From: Chloroflexota bacterium
GTDB taxonomy: Bacteria > Chloroflexota > Limnocylindria > QHBO01
NCBI GenBank assembly: GCA_031177555.1
Contig: JAPSGM010000075.1
Location: 1 to 8,084 of the forward strand
Length of the DNA stretch: 8,084 nt
Direction of reading: 5' to 3'
The position numbers were made by a program, and so were the translations under genes. Below, one piece after another: positions 1 through 5,578 of this stretch (position 1 is its first letter; the number at the start of each line of letters is the position of its first letter). The notes beneath the pieces were generated by a model. It was not told the DNA's origin, did not search any database, and saw only the letters and a list, made by a program, of their open reading frames with translations.

Positions 1-61
1 ATGGTCACATTCGCAAGTCGGGGAGCCCCGCTTCCGATCTGTGAATGGTGGTCACGTTACG
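1..61. repeat. Palindromic repeat, copy 1 (left arm cut by window edge)
   Basis: The right arm at 31-56 begins CTTCCGATCTGTGAATGG and is identical over 26 bases to 195-220 in copy 2. The left arm (about 5-17, TCACATTCGCAAG) is its imperfect reverse complement. The centre, CGGGGAGCCCCG at 19-30, is itself a dyad. The right arm continues through GGTCACGTTACG, which matches inverted sequence at 150-161. This looks like a REP-like or MITE-like intergenic element, or a large operator. The family is not recognised. Confidence 0.65.
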
Positions 62-149
62 CGGCTGGGGGTGCCCAGCTCGCGCTTCGCAAGCAGCCGG
101 CTGAGCGTGGATACGGGCAGCAGGACCGGGGAAACCGCTGATCGGCCAA

Positions 150-225
150 CGTAACGCGACCCTGATTCACATTTCGCAAGTCAGGAGGTCCCCACTTCCG
201 ATCTGTGAATGGTGGTCACGCTGCG
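150..225. repeat. Palindromic repeat, copy 2 (about 76 bp)
   Basis: This is an imperfect palindrome centred between 187 and 188. The arms 150-181 and 194-225 pair at 23 of 32 positions by hand alignment. The inner 17-base arms, 165-181 (ATTCACATTTCGCAAGT) and 194-210 (ACTTCCGATCTGTGAAT), pair at 14 of 17. The central GGAGGTCC (184-191) is also symmetric. It lies in the same orientation as copy 1, about 163 bases downstream. The centre differs from copy 1 yet keeps its symmetry, which is consistent with selection for a fold or a dimeric binding site, but two copies cannot prove this. Confidence 0.7.
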
Positions 226-281
226 TGCCTTGGACCATTCTCGCCGTGCTGCTGCGAGGCCGTCGGAAGGCCGCGCTGAGC

Positions 282-305
282 GTGGTCCGCGATGGCCGCG
301 GCCAC
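282..305 (-). terminator. GC-rich hairpin downstream of DUF1028 gene
   Basis: Just past the stop of the leftward DUF1028 gene, GTGG (282-285) and CCGCG (287-291) pair with CGCGG (297-301) and CCAC (302-305). This gives a 9-bp stem with one bulged base and a 5-base loop. No T-rich tract follows on the minus strand. It could be an unconventional terminator or a 3'-end stabilising hairpin. Hairpins are easily formed by chance in DNA this GC-rich. Confidence 0.3.
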
Positions 306-325
306 CGTCGACGAACCACCCGGGC

Positions 326-1231
326 TCATCCCGCCCCCTCGGTGAGCCGCGCCGCGAGCTCCGAGGTCATGCCCTCGCGGCCGGACTCGGCCAGGTGCTG
401 CAGCGTCCGGCGCCAGCGATCGTCGGCGGCGAACGCGATCACCAGCTCCCGGCGCCCCGCCTCCACCTCGCCGGCCACGGCCAGCTCGACGCCGCGCCAG
501 AAGGCGAGCTCGTGGGCATCGGGCGCCATCTCGCGCGCCCGCGCGTAGCGCTCCTCGGCGGCCATGCCGGCCTTGGCGGCGTCGCCCTCGTCATCGGTGA
601 GGTCATAGGCCAGCTGGATGGTGACGATGCGCCGCAGCTCGGGGACCGGGTCGGGGTGATCCTCGATGCGCATGTCCATGATCCGGCCGCGCCAGGCGGC
701 CGGCTGGGCCGAGCCGTCGACCACCTGGATCGCGGCCGACTGGCGGCCGCGCACGTCGCCGCCCTCGCGCTCGGCGGCCTCCAGGGCTCGGAGCAGACGC
801 TCGACGAACGGCACGCCGTCGCGCAGGCCGGCCTCATAGGCATCGGCCATGGCAGGCCAGCACGTGTCGCGCTCCAGCAGGTTGCCCTGGACCGTGAAAC
901 CGTCGCGCACCAGGTGGCCGGCGGCGGGAATGGTCTGGTTGCCGGTGTGGGCCGCGGCGCCGCCGTGGGCGTCCACCACCCCAACCTGGCGGTGCTCGGC
1001 CATCTCGTCCGACGCGACGAGCGCGGCCACCACCTCGGCCGCCGATCGGCCCGCGCGCAGCAGCTCCAGGCCGATGGGCCCGAACGACGTGTTCGCGCGC
1101 GCCTGGGTCGCCACCCCGCCGACGCCGGCCTCCAGCCACGGCACCACCGGACCCACGCCGAGGTAGTGCGACTGCACGGCGATCCCGAAGCGGCCGGTCT
1201 CGGGATCGCGGGCGACGATGCTGTACGTCAT
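326..1231 (-). CDS. DUF1028 domain-containing protein (Ntn-hydrolase-like)
   Basis: This 301-residue protein begins MTYSIVARDPETGRFGIAVQ, the typical opening of DUF1028. That family is placed in the Ntn-hydrolase superfamily, and its substrate is not established to my knowledge. Family-like blocks are VQSHYLGVG (19-27), GVGGVATQARAN (36-47) followed by FGPIGLELL, GNQT (97-100), VQGNLL (114-119) and GGDVRGRQSAA (157-167). Residues of about 195-300 are helical and resemble the TPR-like tail often seen after this domain (ELAFWRGVELAVAGEVEAG, 241-259). There is no signal peptide, so it is probably cytoplasmic. The ATG overlaps the TGA of the upstream LLM gene as ATGA, so translation is probably coupled. 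A TAGGCT box lies six bases before the ATG and may also give a separate leaderless transcript. The family call is firm. Activity is unknown. Confidence 0.88.
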   Translation of the reverse strand: MTYSIVARDPETGRFGIAVQSHYLGVGPVVPWLEAGVGGVATQARANTSFGPIGLELLRAGRSAAEVVAALVASDEMAEHRQVGVVDAHGGAAAHTGNQTIPAAGHLVRDGFTVQGNLLERDTCWPAMADAYEAGLRDGVPFVERLLRALEAAEREGGDVRGRQSAAIQVVDGSAQPAAWRGRIMDMRIEDHPDPVPELRRIVTIQLAYDLTDDEGDAAKAGMAAEERYARAREMAPDAHELAFWRGVELAVAGEVEAGRRELVIAFAADDRWRRTLQHLAESGREGMTSELAARLTEGAG

Positions 1232-2109
1232 GGCCGCAGCCTAGCGGCCGAACCGGCGGTTGGGGAGCCGCCGCCGGAGGTCGCCGGCGCGGCTGCCTCG
1301 GCGATCTCGAGGAGCTCCTCCGGCGACTCGCCCACCGGCAGCGCACGCACCACGCAGCTGTCCAGCGCCGCGCGGTACGCCGCGAGCAGTTTGGGGACGT
1401 CCGCGGCGGCATGGGCGGCGACGCCCGGCGGCGCAGCGTCGAGCGCCTCCTGCTCCGCGAAGAGCCGGGTGTAGGGTCCCGGCCGGCGTCGGTAGCGGTC
1501 GGCCTCGGCGGCGAGGCGCTCGCCGGCATCAGGGCCGATCGCCACGCGCACGTAGCCCGCGACCCGCGGGACGGGGCGTCCGGCGGCCGCGGCGCCCGCG
1601 GCGATGCGCTCGCGGGCCCAGGCGATCCGCTCCGGAGAGGCCCAGTTGAGGAGCACCACGTCGGCGACCTCGCCACCCAGCCGGCACATCCGCGGGCCGA
1701 GCGCCGCGATCGCGAGGCGGACGCCGGGCAGCAGTCGACGGAGGTCCGCCACCCCGTCCCGAACCAGGTCCAGCGACGAGACGCCGCCCGTTCCCACGCC
1801 CAGGACCAGCCGCCCGAGCGGCAAGGCTCGCGCCTGGACCTCCGCGGCAACCCCGGCGGGCGCCTTCTCGGAGAGCGGCACGACCCCGACGCCCAAATCG
1901 AGCGCCCTCGCGGCGCCCCGTGCCGCGGCCAGCGTCGCCAGCCCGGACCGGCCGCGACCGTCGTTGGCCCAGAGCTCGGCGTAGCCGAGCTCCTCCAGCC
2001 GCCCGCCGAGCATCGCCAGGTCTGGTGGTACCGGTTCGGGACGCGCGACGATGCCGAACCCCAGGCGTGCTTTCGGCGCCGGCCTGCTCACGCCGGATGG
2101 TGCGGTCAT
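1228..2109 (-). CDS. LLM class flavin/F420-dependent oxidoreductase (LLM 1)
   Basis: This is a 293-residue luciferase-like (TIM-barrel) monooxygenase/reductase family protein. Family-like stretches are RLGFGIVARP (15-24), LEELGYAELWAND (38-50), LDLGVGVVPLS (70-80), LPLGRLVLGVGTG (97-109) and LGPRMCRLGGEVADVVLLNW (137-156). Members bind FMN or coenzyme F420 and reduce or oxygenate small organic substrates. The sequence does not show which. It is slightly shorter than most members because the segment after GVGTG is compact. I take the ATG (MTAPSG) as the start. The reading frame stays open to a GTG at 2136, but that would run across the promoter region of the divergent ACT gene. Neither a Shine-Dalgarno nor a TAnnnT box is clear before this ATG. 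The last bases overlap the DUF1028 start. The C-terminal 20 residues are low-complexity Ala/Gly/Ser. Confidence 0.85.
   Translation of the reverse strand: MTAPSGVSRPAPKARLGFGIVARPEPVPPDLAMLGGRLEELGYAELWANDGRGRSGLATLAAARGAARALDLGVGVVPLSEKAPAGVAAEVQARALPLGRLVLGVGTGGVSSLDLVRDGVADLRRLLPGVRLAIAALGPRMCRLGGEVADVVLLNWASPERIAWARERIAAGAAAAGRPVPRVAGYVRVAIGPDAGERLAAEADRYRRRPGPYTRLFAEQEALDAAPPGVAAHAAADVPKLLAAYRAALDSCVVRALPVGESPEELLEIAEAAAPATSGGGSPTAGSAARLRP
1238..1243 (-). promoter_or_regulatory. Possible leaderless -10 box TAGGCT for DUF1028
   Basis: TAGGCT on the minus strand is followed by exactly six bases and then the DUF1028 ATG. The same hexamer and spacing occur before the GTG at 3728. It lies inside the last codons of the LLM 1 gene, so it would be an internal operon promoter. 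No clear -35 is visible. Chance sharing with coding sequence is possible. Confidence 0.35.
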
Positions 2110-2131
2110 CCGGAGATGATGACAGCGGGCG

Positions 2132-2137
2132 TACACT
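2132..2137 (+). promoter_or_regulatory. Possible -10 box TACACT for the ACT gene
   Basis: TACACT lies in the 48-base gap between two divergent genes. Transcription starting about seven bases downstream would give a leader of roughly 14 bases containing the Shine-Dalgarno. No convincing -35 hexamer is present. The call rests on position and a partial match. Confidence 0.35.
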
Positions 2138-2144
2138 CGATGGT

Positions 2145-2150
2145 GGAGGT
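2145..2150 (+). promoter_or_regulatory. Shine-Dalgarno GGAGGT fixing the ACT gene start
   Basis: GGAGGT lies seven bases before the ATG at 2158. It is the clearest ribosome binding site in the window. It decides the start over the upstream in-frame ATG at 2140 and over a much longer frame that merely runs antisense through LLM 1. Confidence 0.8.
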
Positions 2151-2157
2151 GTATCAG

Positions 2158-2556
2158 ATGGACGTATTCATCATCGAGCTGGACAACAGGCCGGGCATGC
2201 TGGCGGGCCTCGCCGAGGCGATCGCCGAGAAGGGCATCAACATCACCAGCATCGCCGGCGCCAGCGGGTCGGACACCGGCACGGTGGCGCTGCTCACCAA
2301 CGACGCGGACGGCACGCGGTCGGTGCTCGACGCGAGCGGCGTGACCTACCGGACCTGCACGCTGGTGTCGGCATCGCTTGAGGATCGCCCCGGATCGCTG
2401 GCCGCCGCGACCCGACGGATCGCCGACGCCGGCGTGAACATCGACGCGCTCTTCCCCACCGCGATGGAGGGCGGACGCATCACGCTGGCGTTCGGGGTGG
2501 ATGACGCCGAGACCGCGCGCACGGCCCTGGGCGAACTGGCCTCCGTCTCCGCCTGA
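2158..2556 (+). CDS. Tandem ACT-domain protein
   Basis: This 132-residue protein consists almost wholly of two ACT domains. The first (about 1-66) has DNRPGMLAGLAEAIAEKGIN (9-28). The second (about 67-130) has EDRPGSLAAATRRIADAGVN (75-94). The acidic-R-P-G turn followed by a helix and the G-(I/V)-N-I motif is the ACT signature. ACT domains bind amino acids or similar small ligands, usually at dimer interfaces, and act as allosteric sensors. No catalytic or DNA-binding domain is attached, so this is probably a free-standing ligand-binding regulatory protein in the cytoplasm. It is transcribed alone, diverging from LLM 1 and converging on the phosphodiesterase gene. The partner enzyme cannot be inferred from the neighbours. 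Confidence 0.9.
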   Translation: MDVFIIELDNRPGMLAGLAEAIAEKGINITSIAGASGSDTGTVALLTNDADGTRSVLDASGVTYRTCTLVSASLEDRPGSLAAATRRIADAGVNIDALFPTAMEGGRITLAFGVDDAETARTALGELASVSA

Positions 2557-2610
2557 AGCCAGCGCGCGGGCCGAGGACCTGGCGAGCCGGCCGGTGGGCC
2601 ATGCGTGGGC

Positions 2611-3369
2611 CTATGTGCCGGCGCGCGGGCCGAGCGCCCGCCGGGCGACGTCCGGGACATCGGTCACGAAGCCCCACAGGCCGAAGGCGGCCAGGTGCTG
2701 CATGCGCTGCGGGTCGTTGACGACGTAGCAGCCCACCAGCCGCCCGTAGGCCTGCGCCTGGGCCAGCGCCGGCGCGGGATCGAGGCCAAGGTCGCCCTCC
2801 CAGGGATGGACCCCGGCATGCCCGTGCTCGATCGCCCAGCGCAGCGCCGGCTCCAGCGGCTGGGTGGGGACCAGCAGGTAGCCGGTGGCCAGCTCGGCAT
2901 CCAGGTCGTGGACCCGATCCAGGGTGGCCTCGTCGAAGCTGATGACGGTCGCCTGGCCGGCCTCGCGCACGCGGCTGCCGCGCAGCGCCTCGGCCACCGC
3001 ATCGGCCGCGGCGCGGGCCTTGATCTCGACCACCAGCCCGACGCCATCGGGCAGCCAGGCCAGGATCTCGGCCAGCGTCGGGATGCGCAGCCCGCGGCCG
3101 CGGTGCGGGGACGCGCCGTCGGCATCGGTGAACTGATGGCCGGCGTCCAGCTCCCGGAGGTCCGCCATGGTCATGGCCGAAACCTGGCCGTGACCGTCGG
3201 TGGTGCGGTCCACGCTCTCGTCGTGGATGACGGCCAGCTGCCTGTCCGCCGTGAGATGCACGTCCAGCTCGATGGCATCGGCGCCCATCTCCACCGCCCG
3301 CTCGAAGGCGGGCATGGTGTTCTCCGGCAGGTAGGCCGATGCACCGCGGTGCGCGACCACGACCGTCAT
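2611..3369 (-). CDS. Glycerophosphodiester phosphodiesterase family protein
   Basis: This 252-residue protein has the GDPD TIM-barrel pattern and hydrolyses glycerophosphodiesters to glycerol-3-phosphate and an alcohol if it behaves like the family. Visible residues are the N-terminal AHRGAS with catalytic H7 and R8, PENT at 15-18, metal ligands E34 and D36 in IELDVHLT, the second catalytic H49 in VIHDESVDRTTDG, and E115/K117 in VVEIKA. The C-terminal strand with GFVTDVPD is also typical. The length matches cytoplasmic UgpQ-type enzymes and there is no signal peptide. The ATG overlaps the stop of the upstream membrane-protein gene as ATGA. A moderate Shine-Dalgarno, GGGAAGG, lies seven bases before the start (3377-3383). 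The two genes are almost certainly cotranscribed. The true substrate is not known. Confidence 0.93.
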   Translation of the reverse strand: MTVVVAHRGASAYLPENTMPAFERAVEMGADAIELDVHLTADRQLAVIHDESVDRTTDGHGQVSAMTMADLRELDAGHQFTDADGASPHRGRGLRIPTLAEILAWLPDGVGLVVEIKARAAADAVAEALRGSRVREAGQATVISFDEATLDRVHDLDAELATGYLLVPTQPLEPALRWAIEHGHAGVHPWEGDLGLDPAPALAQAQAYGRLVGCYVVNDPQRMQHLAAFGLWGFVTDVPDVARRALGPRAGT

Positions 3370-3625
3370 GCCGAGACCTTCCCGGGCGGGACGACGGCCG
3401 GCTCCAGTGGGTGTACGAGCGCCTCGAGGTCGGCGCGTGGCGAGCCCTCCGGGACGCCGCGGACGATGAGGAAGCCGCGCACCATCAGCACCGTCAGCAC
3501 CAGCAGCGACAGGATGGCGACCTGGTACGCGCCGCTTCCCAGCAGGAGAAGCCCTCGACCGCGCTCCCGGAGCGGGTCAGCGACCCGAGGTTGCGCCACC
3601 AGGCGGCGGGGGCCAGCACGGTCAT
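3366..3625 (-). CDS. Small single-pass membrane protein, apparent frameshift
   Basis: This gene needs one missing base to read through. The frame from the ATG at 3625 reads MTVLAPAAWWRNLGSL and has good codon use. The frame that ends at the phosphodiesterase start encodes LLLLGSGAYQVAILSLLVL and more hydrophobic sequence. Adding one G to the GGG run at 3552-3554 (CCC on the plus strand) joins them into an 86-residue protein with a membrane segment of about residues 34-56 and a proline-rich tail. A TATGAT box seven bases before this ATG supports the start. Without a frameshift, the hydrophobic frame is open from 3366 back to 3689, but only a GTG near 3602 or a far-upstream start would serve. 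The family is not recognised. It may be a sequencing error, a real pseudogene, or an intact gene with a poor start. Confidence 0.55.
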
Positions 3626-3632
3626 CGGACGG

Positions 3633-3638
3633 ATCATA
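3633..3638 (-). promoter_or_regulatory. Possible leaderless -10 box TATGAT
   Basis: TATGAT on the minus strand differs from the TATAAT consensus at one base and is followed by seven bases and the ATG at 3625. This is the layout of a leaderless transcript for the membrane-protein/phosphodiesterase pair. No -35 is evident. Confidence 0.5.
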
Positions 3639-3715
3639 GCGGCCGCCCCCGGATTGGACCGATGCGTCCCGGCCGGTCGCGCCGGGCACGCCCGTCGCCG
3701 CCGGCTGAGCTTCGG

Positions 3716-3721
3716 TAGGCT
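3716..3721 (+). promoter_or_regulatory. Possible leaderless -10 box TAGGCT
   Basis: TAGGCT is followed by six bases and the GTG at 3728, matching in hexamer and spacing the site before the DUF1028 gene. Transcription would begin at or next to the start codon. This supports the GTG as the true start of the 98-residue gene. The overlapping GGTAGG (3714-3719) could alternatively serve as a weak Shine-Dalgarno. Confidence 0.5.
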
Positions 3722-3727
3722 GCCGTC

Positions 3728-4024
3728 GTGGACGGCAGGAGGCAGCGGCTCGAGCACCTGACCCGGCGGTGGCGCGAGCGCCACGACGCCCGCCGGCCTT
3801 CGCACCCCGCCGCGCGGCCCCCGGCCGACCCGCAGCGCGAGGCCCGTGCCGCCGCGGCCTTCCCGTTCCGAACCATGGCGCCGGCGGCCTACGCCGAGCG
3901 GTACGCCGACGAGATGATCGGCTTCACCTACGACGAGGTGCGGTATGCCGACCCGGAGCTGGACGCATGGCTGCTGGCCCTGGGCGAGGTGCTGCGCCGG
4001 CGTCGGGAGGCGGCCGGTGGCTGA
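3728..4024 (+). CDS. Hypothetical protein, partner of the metallopeptidase-like gene
   Basis: This is a 98-residue protein of no family I recognise. The first half is very basic (RRQRLEHLTRRWRERHDARR) and rich in Arg, Pro and Ala, and is probably disordered. The second half (about 50-95) looks like a small helical domain: APAAYAERYADEMIGFTYDE, then ELDAWLLALGEVLRRRREA. Codon third positions are nearly all G/C in this frame, which supports real coding. The GTG start is supported by the TAGGCT box six bases upstream. A shorter form from the ATG at residue 50 (3875) is possible. Its end overlaps the next gene by eight bases, so the two are a translationally linked pair. I infer, without direct evidence, that it may bind or regulate the metallopeptidase-like protein. 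Confidence 0.68.
   Translation: MDGRRQRLEHLTRRWRERHDARRPSHPAARPPADPQREARAAAAFPFRTMAPAAYAERYADEMIGFTYDEVRYADPELDAWLLALGEVLRRRREAAGG
4005..4010 (+). promoter_or_regulatory. Shine-Dalgarno GGGAGG fixing a GTG start
   Basis: GGGAGG lies inside the end of the 98-residue gene, six bases before the GTG at 4017. It selects this GTG over the in-frame ATG at 3945, which would overlap the upstream gene by about 80 bases. Confidence 0.65.
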
Positions 4025-4616
4025 GGCACCGGCCTGGGCGGTGCAGCTCGCCGAGCAGGTGTGCGCGGAGGCGTCGGTTCCGGCACCGCAGCTGCGCTGG
4101 CTGCGCCGCGAGCGCGATACGTCGTCCGGCGTGACTCGGCGATCGTCCGGCACCGTGGCCGTGGTCGCCGGCACGGACGAGGTCGACCAGCGGCTGACCC
4201 TGCTGCACGAGCTGGCGCATTGGCTGGTGCCGGCGGCTTTTCGCCGCCGCCGGCGGGTGGCCGCTCACCACGACGCCCGCTTCTACGCCACCGCCTTCGA
4301 GCTCTACCGGCGGCACGGCATCCCGGACGCTGCGGCCCTGCGATGCGAGGGCGCCCGCTACCCGAGCGCCCTGCGGCACGCGCGTGCCCTGCGGATGCCG
4401 GGCGCCGAGGAGGCGTGGCGTCGCCACCGCGCGGGCCTTCGCGAGCGGGCCATGGCACGCCCGCCGCTGCGCGTGGTCGTGCCTGAGCACCGCGTGCGGC
4501 TGGTGCGCGACGGGCGCTGGACGCGCTGCTCGGTGTGCGGTGTCCGGGTCGTGGGGCCCGTGCTGCGCCGGATGCGGCGCCGCGGCGGCAGCCACGTCCT
4601 GCTAGCGAGGAGCTAG
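4017..4616 (+). CDS. SprT-like / HExxH zinc metallopeptidase family protein
   Basis: This is a 199-residue protein from a GTG start. TLLHELAHWLVP carries an HExxH zinc site (H64, E65, H68). H85 in AAHHDARFYATAF is the likely third ligand, because an H-x-x-x-F element after the HExxH helix is common in SprT-like and related small metallopeptidases. The N-terminus is helical (WAVQLAEQVCAEASVPAPQL). The C-terminus has one Cys pair, RCSVCG (C171 and C174), like half of a zinc ribbon. A second pair is absent, so this metal site may be incomplete or may form in a dimer. There is no signal peptide, so it is presumably cytoplasmic. The region after 145 is strongly basic, which would suit nucleic-acid binding. 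It overlaps the upstream 98-residue gene by eight bases and the convergent LLM 2 gene by 15. Whether it is an active protease is not shown. Confidence 0.78.
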   Translation: MAEAPAWAVQLAEQVCAEASVPAPQLRWLRRERDTSSGVTRRSSGTVAVVAGTDEVDQRLTLLHELAHWLVPAAFRRRRRVAAHHDARFYATAFELYRRHGIPDAAALRCEGARYPSALRHARALRMPGAEEAWRRHRAGLRERAMARPPLRVVVPEHRVRLVRDGRWTRCSVCGVRVVGPVLRRMRRRGGSHVLLARS

Positions 4617-4617
4617 C
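4601..4617. terminator. Hairpin over both convergent stop codons
   Basis: Two copies of the palindrome GCTAGC (4601-4606 and 4612-4617) flank a GAGGA loop and could form a 6-bp stem. The first copy contains the TAG of the leftward LLM 2 gene and the second the TAG of the rightward metallopeptidase-like gene. There are no T tracts. A role in bidirectional termination is a guess from position. Confidence 0.3.
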
Positions 4618-5516
4618 GCCTCCCGCTCCAGCGCCGCCGCTGCGGCCAGGTGCTCAACCGCCGCCGGTCTCGCCGGCTCGATGGCACAGATGAGGTGGCC
4701 GGCGCCAGCCTCGCGGTAGGCGCGCAGCGCCTCGGCCAGCTCCTCCACCGAGCCGCTGAGGGCGCCGGCCGCGTCCAGCGGCTCGGCCGACAGCTGCGGC
4801 AGCGTGATGCTCACGCCCACGGTGATCTCCAGCGTGGCCGGGTCCCGCCCGGCGGCGGCCAGCGCGGCGTGCAGGGGCTCCATCCTGGCCGGCAGCTCCG
4901 TGGCCGGCCCGAGCCAGGCGGTGTTCCACGAGTCGGCGTGCTCGGCGACCAGGCGCAGCATGCGCGGTCGCTTCCCGGCGATCAGGACCGGGATGCTGGA
5001 GCCGTCGGCGCGGCGCCGCCACGGGATGAGCTCCACATCACGCGCGGCGTGCCACCGGCCCGCGAAGTCGGCGCGGCCCTCACGGACCAGGCTAATCATG
5101 ATCCGGAGCGCCTCCTCGAAGCGGCCGACGCGGTGATCGAAGGGATAGCCGAACGCGTCGAACTCCGGCTCGTGCCAGCCGGCGCCCACGCCCAGGATCA
5201 GCCGCTCGCCGCTGATCTCGTCGAGCGCGACCGCCATCTTGGCGAGCAGTGCGGGGTTGCGGAAGGGCATGGCCAGCACGATGGTTCCCAGCTCCACCCG
5301 GCTGGTGACCGGGGCGAGCGCCGCGAGCACGGTCCACGCCTCGTGGATGCCCTGCGGCTGGCGGCCGGCGAACCGGAACAGGAGATGGTCGTAGACCCAG
5401 ATGGAGTCCAGCCCCGACCGCTCAGCCGCCTCGGCCACCGCGCGCAGGTGATCCCAGCCATACACCCCGCCGTTGGGCCCATCGGGCCCGTTGGGAATGA
5501 CCACGCCGACCTTCAT
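4602..5516 (-). CDS. LLM class F420/flavin-dependent oxidoreductase (LLM 2)
   Basis: This is a 304-residue luciferase-like oxidoreductase of typical length. Landmarks are MKVGVVIPN at the first strand, SGLDSIWVYDHLLF (34-47) with H44, VELGTIVLAMPFRNPALLAK (74-93), SGERLILGVGAGWHEPEFDA (102-121) followed by FGYPFDHRVGRFEEALRIM, and PVLIAGKRPRMLRLVAEHAD (176-195). The GAGW-EF-AFG block is characteristic of F420-type and FMN-type subfamilies, often annotated as F420-dependent. The cofactor cannot be decided from sequence alone. The ATG is preceded by a TACGCT box at six bases, suggesting a leaderless mRNA. It is head to head with the CoA-transferase gene, with 62 bases between the starts. Its 3' end overlaps the metallopeptidase-like gene on the other strand. 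It is not a close copy of LLM 1. Confidence 0.92.
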   Translation of the reverse strand: MKVGVVIPNGPDGPNGGVYGWDHLRAVAEAAERSGLDSIWVYDHLLFRFAGRQPQGIHEAWTVLAALAPVTSRVELGTIVLAMPFRNPALLAKMAVALDEISGERLILGVGAGWHEPEFDAFGYPFDHRVGRFEEALRIMISLVREGRADFAGRWHAARDVELIPWRRRADGSSIPVLIAGKRPRMLRLVAEHADSWNTAWLGPATELPARMEPLHAALAAAGRDPATLEITVGVSITLPQLSAEPLDAAGALSGSVEELAEALRAYREAGAGHLICAIEPARPAAVEHLAAAAALEREALAPR

Positions 5517-5522
5517 CTGCGA

Positions 5523-5528
5523 AGCGTA
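5523..5528 (-). promoter_or_regulatory. Possible leaderless -10 box TACGCT for LLM 2
   Basis: TACGCT on the minus strand is followed by six bases and the LLM 2 ATG, the same geometry as the TAGGCT boxes before 1231 and 3728. No -35 is recognisable. Confidence 0.45.
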
Positions 5529-5561
5529 CGGCGTGCGGCCGCGCGACGTTCACCATCGGTC

Positions 5562-5567
5562 TAGCCT
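5562..5567 (+). promoter_or_regulatory. Possible -10 box TAGCCT for the CoA-transferase
   Basis: TAGCCT lies 11 bases before the ATG at 5579, which would give a leader of about five bases. It faces away from the TACGCT box of LLM 2 across about 33 bases, so the two promoters would sit in one short divergent control region. Confidence 0.38.
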
Positions 5568-5578
5568 TGGCGGCACCG

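Larger units (their letters stand above)
1..325. other. Non-coding region with palindromic repeats
   Basis: No open frame here has credible coding character, and the forward frames that begin near 209-225 are antisense shadows of the DUF1028 gene. The first 225 bases look less GC-rich than the genes around them. The stretch holds two copies of a long imperfect palindrome (listed separately) and a GC-rich hairpin at 282-305. A short block, GCTGAGCGTGG, recurs at 100-110 and 275-285, once after each palindrome. The stretch may therefore be a diverged tandem array with a unit of about 165 bases. The left edge of the array lies outside the window. Confidence 0.7.

Noticed and set aside
1..225. 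CRISPR array or phage attachment site
   Set aside because: There are only two copies, they are palindromic over most of their length, and they are separated by about 100 bases. There is no cas gene, tRNA or integrase in the window.
209..1474. Long forward open frame over the DUF1028 gene
   Set aside because: It is antisense to DUF1028 and LLM 1, both of which match known families. It is rich in His, Arg, Gly and Ala, as expected of a shadow frame in high-GC DNA.
834..1850. Second leftward open frame inside LLM 1 and DUF1028
   Set aside because: It is an Arg/Pro/Ser-rich out-of-frame reading of genuine genes.
2110..2136. GTG start extending LLM 1 by nine residues
   Set aside because: It would place the start in the divergent promoter region, adds residues with no family similarity (YARCHHLR), and has no ribosome binding site.
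1411..2157. Long N-terminal extension of the ACT protein
   Set aside because: This part runs antisense through LLM 1 and shows no domain. The strong GGAGGT before the ATG at 2158 gives a protein that begins at the first ACT strand.
2557..2610. Intrinsic terminator between the ACT and GDPD genes
   Set aside because: Short GGCC palindromes are present, but there is no stable stem followed by a T tract on either strand.
3494..4174. Leftward 226-codon open frame
   Set aside because: Most of it is antisense to the 98-residue gene and the metallopeptidase-like gene. Only its end, from the ATG at 3625, was kept as the start of the frameshifted membrane gene.
5567..5578. TTG start for the CoA-transferase
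   Set aside because: It overlaps the putative -10 box and adds only four residues. The ATG at 5579 is a better start.
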